Shown here one piece after another: positions 1 to 7,426 of a stretch of DNA of 13,279 nt (its first letter is position 1; the number at the start of each line of letters is the position of its first letter). The translations under genes and the position numbers were made by a program. This stretch comes from Bifidobacterium breve. Lineage in GTDB: Bacteria > Actinomycetota > Actinomycetes > S36-B12 > UBA5976. The stretch lies in assembly GCA_945861165.1 (NCBI GenBank), contig CAMATO010000026.1, forward strand, positions 1 through 13,279. The letters run 5' to 3'. The notes beneath the pieces are model-generated. The model had not been told where the DNA came from. It saw only the letters and a program-made list of their open reading frames with translations, and ran no database searches.

Positions 1-738
1 GTAAATTTAGATTATTCCCTAATTGTAGAAGAAGCATCATCGGTAATTGATGCAATCATTCAAAAAGATGGAACTGCAAAATATGAGGCTGCACTAAAAG
101 GGGCAGCAGACTTTGGTTGGACGGCTGAAGAATTGAAAAAAGATTTTGACGATGATATAAGAATTATTCAATTAGGTTCACTAACTTCCTACATTGAACC
201 TGGAGCAAGCAATGTTGAAAAGTGGTTTTCTTACTTAAGAGACTCTGGCAAATTTTTGCTAACTTTTGACCCAAACATAAGACATCCCTTAGATGGTCAA
301 ACAGAAACAGCAGTCAGAAATCGTGCCAGAATTTTAACAAGTCTTGCCCACGTGGTGAAAGCTAGCGATGAAGATCTGCGGTGGATAAATCCTGATAAAT
401 CTCCGCGCGATTCAGCATTAGAAATAATCAAGAGTGGGGCATTACTTGTTGTTGTAACTTTAGGAAAAGATGGCGCATTTGCCATTAATAGAGAACAAGA
501 ATTTATTGAAGTCTCCACTCCTAAAATTTACGTTAAAGACACCATTGGCGCAGGTGATACCTTTGCTGCTGCTTTAATAACTCAAATTTTGGAAAAACAA
601 ATATTTGATGAGACTTCACTATCTAAATTGAATAAAACAGATTTAGCACAGATCCTGAGTAACTGTGCTTTGACTGCATCCATAACTTGTTCGAGACAAG
701 GTGCTAATCCTCCGCATCGCCACGAAGTAACTTGGTAA
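1..738 (+). CDS. PfkB-family carbohydrate kinase, C-terminal part (5' end outside window)
   Basis: The frame is open from base 1, and the 245 visible residues are the C-terminal part of a ribokinase/PfkB-type sugar kinase, which phosphorylates a sugar with ATP in the cytoplasm. The family is about 300 residues long, so roughly 60 N-terminal residues lie upstream of the window. The PfkB signature DTIGAGDTF is encoded at 538-564, with the catalytic Asp codon at 556-558. The segment FDPNIR (about 268-285) and the C-terminal SRQGANPP stretch resemble fructokinases. A TTG at 133 could be read as a start, but the family sequence clearly continues upstream of it. The bioY gene follows after 27 bases on the same strand, so they may be co-transcribed. 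The substrate cannot be fixed from sequence; fructose is the best guess by resemblance, and inference only. Confidence 0.9.
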   Translation, partial: VNLDYSLIVEEASSVIDAIIQKDGTAKYEAALKGAADFGWTAEELKKDFDDDIRIIQLGSLTSYIEPGASNVEKWFSYLRDSGKFLLTFDPNIRHPLDGQTETAVRNRARILTSLAHVVKASDEDLRWINPDKSPRDSALEIIKSGALLVVVTLGKDGAFAINREQEFIEVSTPKIYVKDTIGAGDTFAAALITQILEKQIFDETSLSKLNKTDLAQILSNCALTASITCSRQGANPPHRHEVTW

Positions 739-754
739 CATTAGAAATCCACCT

Positions 755-760
755 AGGGAG
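755..760 (+). promoter_or_regulatory. Shine-Dalgarno site of bioY
   Basis: AGGGAG ends five bases before the ATG at 766 and supports that start. Confidence 0.7.
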
Positions 761-765
761 ATAAA

Positions 766-1344
766 ATGACAACACTTAGCGCATCGCCATTCATAGTTGA
801 TTCCATCTGGCACAAAACTCGTACGTCAGCTTTAGCCCAAATTTCTGCTTTAACAGCCATAACTGTTTTAAGTGCTCAAGTTATAATCCCCCTTCCTTTT
901 ACTCCCGTGCCCTTAACTATGCAAACTTTCGCAATACTTTTTGGTGCTGCAGCAATTGGACCATTTAAATCATTGATTGCACAATTTGCCTATTTATCTT
1001 TAGCAGCACTTGGTTTACCTGTATTAGCTGGCGATAGAGGTGGCATCGAAGCAATTTTTGGTGCGACAGCTGGATACCTTTTTGCTTTCTTATTAGCAAG
1101 TTTTGTAGTTGGAAAACTTGCTAGCAGAATAACTACCAAGAGATTTCAAGGTGTTTTAATTGGCTACCTGGTGGGAAGTTTGATCATTTATGCCATGGGC
1201 GCAACTTGGTTAGCTATTTATACAGAAAAAGGTTTTTATTACGCACTATTAAATGGAGTAGTTCCATTCTTAATTGGTGATGCAATCAAAGCTGCCCTAG
1301 CTGCATCTTTACTACCAATTTCTTGGCGTTTGATTAATAAATAA
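766..1344 (+). CDS. bioY: Biotin transporter BioY (ECF substrate-binding subunit)
   Basis: This 192-residue, strongly hydrophobic protein has the usual length of BioY, the membrane subunit that binds biotin in energy-coupling factor transporters. The family-typical stretch PLPFTPVPLTMQTFAILF lies at about residues 42-59. It is followed by a conserved AQFAYLSLAALGLPV segment and a GDRGG turn. About six membrane segments can be seen. The start at 766 has a good AGGGAG ribosome site. No bioM/bioN (ATPase and T-component) or biotin synthesis genes are in the window, so BioY either uses a shared ECF module encoded elsewhere or works alone; both are known for the family. The next gene begins three bases after its stop. 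Confidence 0.93.
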   Translation: MTTLSASPFIVDSIWHKTRTSALAQISALTAITVLSAQVIIPLPFTPVPLTMQTFAILFGAAAIGPFKSLIAQFAYLSLAALGLPVLAGDRGGIEAIFGATAGYLFAFLLASFVVGKLASRITTKRFQGVLIGYLVGSLIIYAMGATWLAIYTEKGFYYALLNGVVPFLIGDAIKAALAASLLPISWRLINK

Positions 1345-1347
1345 TTA

Positions 1348-2091
1348 ATGGATTTATTTGTAGCACTACTTGCAGGTATGGCAAGTGGTTTTCTTAATGT
1401 TGTTGCCGGGGGTGGAACTCTGATTGTCTTCCCAACTTTGGTGGCATTAGGACTTTCCCCTTTAGTGGCAAATGTGACTGCGGCAGTTGGTGTTTTTCCA
1501 GGATCACTGGCAGGTAGTTGGACTTATCGAAAGGTTTTAAAAGAACAAAAACAACTAGCTTTAATAGCGGTGGTGTTGATGCCGATTTTTTCAATTATTG
1601 GCGCTCTGTTACTACTACTGCTACCAGAAAGAAATTTTGAACTAATTGTGCCATTCCTGATTGGTAGTGCTGGTATTTTGATCGCAATTCAACCTTTAGT
1701 TTATAAATTATTTCCCAAAAACAGTTACAAACTAGACTACAAAGTGATAATTCCTGGGTTTATTGTGTCAGGTATCTATGTCGGATACTTTGGTGCCGGC
1801 ACCGGAGTAGTTCTACTGGCCATATTTGGTTTAGCTGGATTATCAAATATTCAACAAGCAAACGGATTAAAAAATCTTGGTTCCGGAACCGGTAATGCCA
1901 TAGCAGCACTGCTGTTTATATTTTCAGGTTTAGTTGTTTGGCAAACTGCAATTTCAGTTGCCATTGGATCAATTCTAGGAGGAATTTTAGGAGGACGATT
2001 TGCTCAGAAACTTGATGCTTCCTATTTCAGAATAATCATTTTGTTTGTTGCCGTGATTGCCTCAATTTATTTATTTATTAAAAACTCTTAA
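1348..2091 (+). CDS. TauE/SafE family (TSUP) membrane permease
   Basis: This is a 247-residue integral membrane protein of the sulfite exporter TauE/SafE (TSUP) family, which moves small anions such as organosulfonates, sulfite or sulfoacetate, mostly outward. The N-terminal motif with AGGGTLIVFPTL (about residues 20-31) and the half-repeat YFGAGTGVVLLAIFGLAGL (about 147-165) are typical of the two related halves. About eight membrane segments are visible. The ATG lies three bases after the bioY stop without a clear Shine-Dalgarno sequence, so it is probably translated by coupling to bioY. Its last 14 bases overlap the end of the convergent gene on the other strand. The substrate is unknown. 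Confidence 0.88.
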   Translation: MDLFVALLAGMASGFLNVVAGGGTLIVFPTLVALGLSPLVANVTAAVGVFPGSLAGSWTYRKVLKEQKQLALIAVVLMPIFSIIGALLLLLLPERNFELIVPFLIGSAGILIAIQPLVYKLFPKNSYKLDYKVIIPGFIVSGIYVGYFGAGTGVVLLAIFGLAGLSNIQQANGLKNLGSGTGNAIAALLFIFSGLVVWQTAISVAIGSILGGILGGRFAQKLDASYFRIIILFVAVIASIYLFIKNS

Positions 2092-2920
2092 TATTTCTGC
2101 CCACTTTCCAGCCCATCTGTTCACTTAAACTCATAGCATCAATTCTTAAATACCAAATCTGTTTGAAAGCATTTATGCCATATTTAGCCCCATGTTCAAA
2201 TCCTGCCATCATCCCTATGAGATCTGGGTTTTCAGATTGATTGATTTGTTTGCGCATTTCATTTAAACCAGAAATCTTATTTGCCTTTGTAACTGTTTCA
2301 TAACTAATAAGCAATGGCGGAAAAATTGAGAAATCTAATTGGTTGACTGGGATTCCTAGCGTATTTGTCAAATTAATAGATACTTCGTACACGGTTTTAT
2401 GGTTAGCGCATAACAGGAGTGCTAATAACATTGGATTTATTTGCTCTGAAATATTAGTATTACTGGTTTTAATTCCAGGTCTTTTGAATCTCCACAGCGG
2501 ATAGTTCTTCATAAAATCTGTACAGACACTATTTTTATCAGCCAAATGATTGATGCCGTGATAAAGATTCGGGTGATTTATTACAGTTTCCCATTCTTTA
2601 GCACATTTAAGTAAACACTCAGAAATTCCTGCAACAGAAAGTTTTTGTGATTTCTGAGTGCTATTTATTAGGGCATCTAGGGCAAATAGGGTCAGCTGAA
2701 AGTTATGCGAAACAACTGAATCATAAGGTGGGGAACAAATTCCCCACTCACCATATTGTTGATTGATATTTTCTTTAGTTAAACCAGTTATGGCACTTCC
2801 CATAACATCACCAATTGCAGCACCCAACAAAGCACCTAGAATTCGATCTTGTCGGGAGTTAGGAATTGGTTTGGAGCGAAACATAGTTCTGGCAACTGGC
2901 AACATCTCAGCAACGATCAT
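2078..2920 (-). CDS. ADP-ribosylglycohydrolase-fold protein, active-site motifs degenerate
   Basis: A 280-residue protein whose start DRILGALLGAAIGDVMGSA (about residues 25-43) and end LIGMMAGFEHGAKYG (about 234-248) match the ADP-ribosylglycohydrolase (DraG/ARH) family, which removes ADP-ribose from proteins or nucleic acids using two Mg ions. The metal-binding motifs look lost. The usual TDDT after the first helices reads SHNF (71-74), and the C-terminal G-x-D-x-D-T reads SENPDL (229-234). The central conserved TH reads TN. I infer a non-catalytic or strongly changed member. The ATG at 2920 is chosen because AAGGCGG precedes it; a TTG at 2965 would add 15 residues unlike the family. It lies downstream of the EamA gene with a 102-base gap. 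Family assignment is fairly sure; function is not. Confidence 0.72.
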   Translation of the reverse strand: MIVAEMLPVARTMFRSKPIPNSRQDRILGALLGAAIGDVMGSAITGLTKENINQQYGEWGICSPPYDSVVSHNFQLTLFALDALINSTQKSQKLSVAGISECLLKCAKEWETVINHPNLYHGINHLADKNSVCTDFMKNYPLWRFKRPGIKTSNTNISEQINPMLLALLLCANHKTVYEVSINLTNTLGIPVNQLDFSIFPPLLISYETVTKANKISGLNEMRKQINQSENPDLIGMMAGFEHGAKYGINAFKQIWYLRIDAMSLSEQMGWKVGRNIKSF

Positions 2921-2925
2921 GTGCA

Positions 2926-2932
2926 CCGCCTT
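2926..2932 (-). promoter_or_regulatory. Shine-Dalgarno site deciding the start of the ADP-ribosylglycohydrolase-like gene
   Basis: The minus strand reads AAGGCGG five bases before the ATG at 2920-2918. The alternative TTG at 2965 has no comparable site. Confidence 0.5.
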
Positions 2933-3022
2933 GTTAGGCAAATTATAATTTAACTTGGTAAACAATTAGTAGTTTTTATTGTTTTATTCGTACCAGATTT
3001 GGGACGATGTATTTAACTATTT

Positions 3023-3871
3023 TTAAACTAGGGAAAGAATTCCTGCAGAAAAGAAGGCTAAGCCTATTCCTAGGAATTGAATACCAGTTAATTTCTCTTT
3101 CAAGAATGCCGTGGCCAAGATTACTGTGGCAGCTGGATACAGGGAAGCAATAACAGCGGCTATAGATAAGTAACCATCAAATGTAGCCAAAACAAAAACT
3201 GCATTGGCTGTGGCATCAAGTGCTCCCGACAAAATTACGAGAGCAAAAAGATTTGAATCATAACCTGATCTAAAGTTTTCTGACTTCTTATAAACGAAAT
3301 ATCCAATTACTAGAATTGATGACATTAATCTAGCGAAAACTAATGGCCACATCCCATTGTCTGAAGCAGCTAAACCAACCAAGCTTAAGAAAGTTCCGAT
3401 CAATAACCCTGAAAAAATTGCTAACAGTAAGCCTTTACCGCTTACCACCAATTTTCCACCAGTTGGAGAAGTTTCCATACTTACCAAAACCACTGACATT
3501 ATCGCGAATGAAATTCCTAACCAAGCGATCCAACTCAATTTCTCGCCCACAATTAATCCCATTGTTATTGGAACTAATGTTGAACAAGCTGCGGTAACTG
3601 GACTCATTACACCCATAGGGCCTATCGCTAAAGCTAAATACAAACTCCCCATCGCAAGAATTCCTACCACTCCTGCAAGTGAGCCAATAAATAAAGCGTT
3701 GAGAGTTATCTCGCCAGGAAGCATAACTGCATAAATTAGTAAGAACAGTAATCCAACCGGATAGGACAAAACCAAAACTTTACTTGCAGGTATTTTCTTG
3801 GATACAAATCCACCAAAGAAATCGGCAGTTCCCCACATCAGACTTGAGATAAGTGCCAAGAACGCTGCCAT
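3023..3871 (-). CDS. EamA/DMT family transporter
   Basis: A 282-residue membrane protein of the drug/metabolite transporter (EamA) superfamily, with about ten membrane helices in two repeated halves. The first half opens with FLALISSLMWGTADFFGGF (about residues 4-22), a typical EamA start. Each half ends in the usual pattern: first GLIVGEKLSWIAWLGISFAI, then the C-terminal FLKEKLTGIQFLGIGLAFFS. Members export or import metabolites such as amino acids, sugars or nucleosides; the substrate cannot be read from sequence. The ATG at 3871 has no clear Shine-Dalgarno sequence and sits only 36 bases from a divergent gene, so a short-leader or leaderless transcript is likely. Confidence 0.9.
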   Translation of the reverse strand: MAAFLALISSLMWGTADFFGGFVSKKIPASKVLVLSYPVGLLFLLIYAVMLPGEITLNALFIGSLAGVVGILAMGSLYLALAIGPMGVMSPVTAACSTLVPITMGLIVGEKLSWIAWLGISFAIMSVVLVSMETSPTGGKLVVSGKGLLLAIFSGLLIGTFLSLVGLAASDNGMWPLVFARLMSSILVIGYFVYKKSENFRSGYDSNLFALVILSGALDATANAVFVLATFDGYLSIAAVIASLYPAATVILATAFLKEKLTGIQFLGIGLAFFSAGILSLV

Positions 3872-3907
3872 GGAAGTAACTTAGCGCACGTCTGGCAAAA
3901 TGAAGGT

Positions 3908-4378
3908 ATGGCTCTAATTTTGACCGATACATTTAACAGTGATTTTAAAGTCCGAGAAATAATTACTGCATTAAAAGATGTTGAGTTTCATAGAGAAAGA
4001 GCAAAATCTAAGAGTTTAAAGAAATTAGAATGTGATAACTCTAAACATGATCAATTAATTATTTCACGACAAATAGATTTCGATATCCCAGTGTCAGCAC
4101 AGAAATTAGTTTCAAACCCCATTTCTATTTTAGAACAATGGGATTTTAATCTTGAAGAATCTGTTGAAATTTTGTTATCCATAACAAATATTCAAACAAC
4201 AGTGAAAGCACACTTAGAATTTAAAGAAGAAAATTCTATGACGGTAGTAAATGTCAAGTCTGTGGTTGATTCTAAAATATTCTTGATGAGTTCTTTTGTT
4301 GAAGAATTTGTGTCCAAATATTGGAAAAAAACTTTAACTGAAGATTTTGCTATTCTAAATAAATGGATTGAAGCTTAA
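3908..4378 (+). CDS. DUF2505 family protein
   Basis: A 156-residue soluble protein that resembles the actinobacterial DUF2505 family. It shows an N-terminal segment TDTFNSDFKVREIITALKD like the START/SRPBCC-type opening. After it come the RQIDFDIPV strand, the EQWDF centre and a C-terminal helix ending DFAILNKWIEA (family members end in a similar W-L pattern). DUF2505 has no established function; a small hydrophobic ligand-binding pocket is an inference from the START-like layout. The ATG at 3908 fits the family N-terminus, although the purine-rich TGAAGG just before it is too close for a standard ribosome site. The gene stands alone on the plus strand, divergent from the EamA gene, and its stop codon overlaps that of the HAD gene on the other strand. 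Confidence 0.75.
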   Translation: MALILTDTFNSDFKVREIITALKDVEFHRERAKSKSLKKLECDNSKHDQLIISRQIDFDIPVSAQKLVSNPISILEQWDFNLEESVEILLSITNIQTTVKAHLEFKEENSMTVVNVKSVVDSKIFLMSSFVEEFVSKYWKKTLTEDFAILNKWIEA

Positions 4379-5034
4379 TCGAGCTTTTCATTAAATATTG
4401 CCTCAAGTTCCATCTTTGTTGAATCGTAATCAACATGTAAAACTCCAATCATTCCCAACTCAGCAGCACCTTTAATGTTATGTGCTAGATCATCAACAAA
4501 AACAGATTCATTTGGTTTTACTTTTAACAATTCAAGTGTGTGGTGATAAATTTCTGCGTCGGGTTTTCTCATACCCACTTCCCCGGAAATAATTACTTCG
4601 TCAAACATGTCATCCCACCCATGTCTTGGATAATTATTACCCCAAGAATTAGACAAAAGGGCTGTCTTAATTCCTTTCTTTCGAGCACGATGTACTAACC
4701 CATTCATATCTGGTGCATGCTCAAAAAATTGAAACATTCTGTCAAGCAACCCTGTGGGATTAACTTTGATATTTCCAAGTGTCAAAAGTGCGTGAGCTAG
4801 TTCGACTTCAAAATCTGGTACCGACATCTCACCTTTTTCGAGAGCGTGAATGGGATTTATTCTTAATTCTTTTTCAACTTCAGGTCCTAACCACTCGTTG
4901 AAAACTTTGTAGTAAATGTCTAAATCAATATTTTCTTGACCGGTCCAATTAGTAAGCATGTGATCAAGTCCATTGGTGAGCACTCCGCCCCAATCAACTC
5001 TTAAAGCTGTGGGTTTCTTTTCAAGAGCTGTCAT
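4375..5034 (-). CDS. HAD-superfamily hydrolase
   Basis: A 219-residue haloacid dehalogenase-like hydrolase, probably a cytoplasmic phosphatase. All four motifs are visible. Motif I is VDWGGVLT with nucleophile D14; the usual second Asp is replaced by Gly, as in several DxGG-type members. Motif II is LLSNS around 126-130, the motif III Lys is K157 in MRKPDAEIY, and motif IV is VFVDD with D181/D182. The region between motifs I and II forms a helical cap of about 90 residues. The ATG at 5034 is 17 bases after the stop of the CpaE-like gene, so it may be the last gene of that operon. The AAGGAGG at 5061-5067 is too far away to serve it. The substrate is unknown, and a link with the upstream CpaE/SAF genes is only positional. 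Confidence 0.88.
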   Translation of the reverse strand: MTALEKKPTALRVDWGGVLTNGLDHMLTNWTGQENIDLDIYYKVFNEWLGPEVEKELRINPIHALEKGEMSVPDFEVELAHALLTLGNIKVNPTGLLDRMFQFFEHAPDMNGLVHRARKKGIKTALLSNSWGNNYPRHGWDDMFDEVIISGEVGMRKPDAEIYHHTLELLKVKPNESVFVDDLAHNIKGAAELGMIGVLHVDYDSTKMELEAIFNEKLD

Positions 5035-5051
5035 GAAAATTAGTTTAGTGC

Positions 5052-6317
5052 CTAGCCCACCCTCCTTAAAAAGCGTTTGTATTTCAGTGGTTTAGGTACT
5101 TCATTTCTTACAATCCTAGAAATGGAATCAAAGATTCTTATGATCTCTTGATCTCCTAATTCTCGAATAGATTCTGCCCTCAGCCAACTTTCTGAAAACA
5201 ATTCTGGTCTTTCAGGAATCCTATGAATCGTAGCTATATCTGTCCATCTTCCTAATATTGCTTCAACTGTTTTTTCATATTTAACACCTAGATTAAAATC
5301 GTTGACTTTATTAACTAAGACCAACGGCTCTTTTTTTGTTATTTCTCTTAGAGCTTCAAGTGATTCACTAGCTCTAATTAGTGATAGTGGGGTTGCACTC
5401 AAGACAAAGATATTTATTGACGACATTTCCAAAACTTTAGGAATGTGATCAAACCTTTTAAAGATATCTACATCGTTTAAAGATGCATCACTTGACTCTG
5501 GAAGTACTGCACTCAGGTCACAAATTATGTTTGAGTAAATTTGTGAACACATATTTAGGACCTGAAGTAGCCCCTCTGTTCTTAGTTCGGGCCATCTTTT
5601 GGGATTAGTTATTCCAGTTAGTACATGCAATCCAGGATTGACTTCAATTACATTCTTTTCAATTGATTGGGTACTTAATCTTCCTTTCAGTGCATCATGC
5701 ACAACTGACGAAATTCCCGGGACTTCACTAACTAAACCCAATGAAGAGTTAACACTGGGCGCTATTGCATCTAAATCTATTAGCAGCGTTGGAGAGTTTT
5801 TATCCGCCAAACTAAAAGCAATATTGATTGCCACACTTGTTCTTCCAGGTGATCCACTGGTCCCCCAAACACAAATCAACCCTGGAATTTCCTTGAAAAC
5901 TTCTGGTTCATTACTAAATTTGTCTATATCGGTAATGTTCAATAAGTGGGAAATCAGCTGCTTTAATGATTTTCCAACTTCAGATTGGTTTATGACATAG
6001 TTTTGGAGAATTCCAAAGCCATTTAGTTTCTCGATGCTATCTAAATCATCTTGTAGAAATAAACCGTAAATATCACATCCAAGTTTCTTGGCATTTGCTA
6101 TAGTTTCAGAATTTAGATTTGGAAAATCTGCACTTATAATTATTTTATTTGCTAAACCCAAATGTATAGCGGCCATTAAATCTACTGAATCGACGCATCT
6201 TCTTTTTATCTTAAGTTGTGTTTGCTCATTCAAGGTAGTCATTGCTTCAAGCTGCCAAGTTTGATCAGCCAAGGCTAAGAGAATGTTAGTTTTCACGTTG
6301 AACCAAATCGATTCCAT
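5052..6317 (-). CDS. CpaE/MinD-like P-loop ATPase (ParA superfamily)
   Basis: A 421-residue protein with an N-terminal receiver-like region (about residues 10-110, with RRCVDSVDLMAA and IIISADFP) and a C-terminal ParA/MinD-type nucleotide-binding domain from about 146. The order is that of CpaE/TadZ, which position Flp/Tad machinery at the cell pole. The P-loop reads GTSGSPGRTS (about 152-161), where the standard deviant Walker motif is KGGxGKT. The second acidic strand TLLIDLDA (about 177-184) and the NKVND base-binding-like segment are present. The ATG at 6317 has only weak AGAG upstream, and it overlaps the upstream gene by 32 bases. A GTG at 6296, with 11 bases of overlap, would match the family N-terminus better and remains possible. 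No pilus genes accompany it here. Confidence 0.82.
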   Translation of the reverse strand: MESIWFNVKTNILLALADQTWQLEAMTTLNEQTQLKIKRRCVDSVDLMAAIHLGLANKIIISADFPNLNSETIANAKKLGCDIYGLFLQDDLDSIEKLNGFGILQNYVINQSEVGKSLKQLISHLLNITDIDKFSNEPEVFKEIPGLICVWGTSGSPGRTSVAINIAFSLADKNSPTLLIDLDAIAPSVNSSLGLVSEVPGISSVVHDALKGRLSTQSIEKNVIEVNPGLHVLTGITNPKRWPELRTEGLLQVLNMCSQIYSNIICDLSAVLPESSDASLNDVDIFKRFDHIPKVLEMSSINIFVLSATPLSLIRASESLEALREITKKEPLVLVNKVNDFNLGVKYEKTVEAILGRWTDIATIHRIPERPELFSESWLRAESIRELGDQEIIRIFDSISRIVRNEVPKPLKYKRFLRRVG

Positions 6318-6900
6318 CAACTCTGGCTGAATTAATTAGTTGCAAAACATTACTTTCTGGTACGGCAAGAACCACCGTAGTCACTCCACCAAAATTTGAA
6401 TCTACTTCATCAATCCAAACGACAGCTAATTTAGGAATTATCAAAGTGGAGATTAAAGTTATTGGGTCACTAAACCAAACATCGACCCAGTCATTTAGCT
6501 CCAATAAGGGTGGCAAGTGACCGTTAGAAATTCTCAATGCCACGTTACGAAGACCAGATTTTATTCCAATATTTTCTGATTTTAAAAGAGTCCCTACAGT
6601 CAGTGGTTGCAAAGCTGATTTTCCAACTACGTCACTCTCCTTGTCTAGATAGTTATTAGCAACAACGCCTAGATCGACTTTTATTAGCTCCACACTTTGT
6701 TTATTGATAATTTGACCGGCGGTAATTGCTTTGGTGGTCATCCAAACTTCTTGCCTCTGACTGGCATTTTCAGCGTTCACGAAAAGAGTAACGCTAGCCA
6801 ATAAGGAAATAATTAGCCCAAGAAACATATAAACCTTTTGACTCCTTTTGAGTTTTATTCGATTTGATGTTTGCACCCTGGATTTTCTGAATTTATTCAT
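6286..6900 (-). CDS. SAF-domain protein, CpaB/RcpC-like, membrane-anchored
   Basis: A 204-residue protein. A basic N-terminus (about residues 1-22) is followed by one membrane helix (about 23-42, VYMFLGLIISLLASVTLFV) and then an extracytoplasmic SAF domain, TTKAITAGQIINKQSVELI to about 104. The rest resembles the CpaB/RcpC C-terminal part, with alternating strands and the segment TTVVLAVPESNVLQLI. CpaB/RcpC proteins support Flp/Tad secretins; no secretin is expected in a monoderm, so the role here is unknown. The ATG at 6900 is chosen because AGGGA lies five bases upstream; an ATG at 6924 would add eight residues. This start overlaps the stop of the preceding gene by eight bases (ATGAATAA), which points to translational coupling. 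Confidence 0.75.
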   Translation of the reverse strand: MNKFRKSRVQTSNRIKLKRSQKVYMFLGLIISLLASVTLFVNAENASQRQEVWMTTKAITAGQIINKQSVELIKVDLGVVANNYLDKESDVVGKSALQPLTVGTLLKSENIGIKSGLRNVALRISNGHLPPLLELNDWVDVWFSDPITLISTLIIPKLAVVWIDEVDSNFGGVTTVVLAVPESNVLQLINSARVDGIDLVQREN

Positions 6901-7426
6901 CAAAATCCCTATCCTTACTAACATAAATTACACAATGATTGAATATTGAGATTGTTGATTGATCATTGAAAACATCAAAATGATCTAAATAAACTGCTGA
7001 AATAGTTCCTGAAAGTATGTTTGATTTTCCTATACAAATTGCGACTTGTTTTTTTTCAATTAAATTCGATCTTAAAAATGATTGAAAGTTCCATTTACTT
7101 TGTAGAACTGATGCTGATTTTGTTCTATTTCCTAAATTTCTTATCGCTTGGATTGACTGAACAGGAAAAGTTAATTCTTTCTGACCTAACTCGACACAAA
7201 TATGATCGGATGCAACTTCACATAATTTGCCGGTTATAGTTTTCAATTCATTGATTTCAATACATACTTCTTTGCTGATATCACTTCTGAGGCGATCAAA
7301 TAAATTGATTTGAAACTGCTCAGTTCTTATTTGTGACTGTAGTAAAATGCTTTCTTTTTGCATCAAGAAACCGGCGGCTTGCAACTCTAGATTTCTTTCC
7401 AGTTCAAATAAGTATTTATCCTTCAC
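6893..7426 (-). CDS. Conserved hypothetical protein with two beta-rich repeats
   Basis: A 177-residue soluble protein. It starts with a charged helical, possibly coiled-coil region (about residues 4-48), followed by two similar beta-rich units. Unit one is about 52-96, with core TGKLCEVASDHICVEL at 65-80. Unit two is about 126-171, with core SGTISAVYLDHFDVFN at 139-154. The G-x-[LI]-x-x-V-x-x-D-H spacing is shared. The pattern looks like small Sm-like or similar beta-barrels, which is inference. I recall similar actinobacterial hypotheticals near secA but no known function. The start is a GTG at 7426 with GGAG directly before it, too close for a standard ribosome site, so the start is uncertain. 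It is probably the first gene of the run with the SAF and CpaE-like genes. Confidence 0.65.
   Translation of the reverse strand: MKDKYLFELERNLELQAAGFLMQKESILLQSQIRTEQFQINLFDRLRSDISKEVCIEINELKTITGKLCEVASDHICVELGQKELTFPVQSIQAIRNLGNRTKSASVLQSKWNFQSFLRSNLIEKKQVAICIGKSNILSGTISAVYLDHFDVFNDQSTISIFNHCVIYVSKDRDFDE
6906..6910 (-). promoter_or_regulatory. Shine-Dalgarno site of the SAF-domain gene
   Basis: The minus strand reads AGGGA five bases before the ATG at 6900, inside the end of the upstream gene. It decides for this start over the ATG at 6924. Confidence 0.55.

Noticed and set aside
133..135. TTG as the start of the PfkB kinase
   Set aside because: The frame is open to base 1 and the upstream residues fit the family, so the gene is cut by the window rather than starting here.
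3357..3734. Plus-strand open frame of 125 codons
   Set aside because: It lies wholly antisense to the well-supported EamA gene and its translation has no family features.
5061..5067. A perfect AAGGAGG on the minus strand upstream of the HAD gene
   Set aside because: It encodes the Arg-Arg near the end of the CpaE-like protein and is about 26 bases from the HAD start, too far for a ribosome site.
5599..6000. Plus-strand open frame of 133 codons
   Set aside because: It is antisense to the CpaE-like ATPase gene and is explained as a shadow of it.
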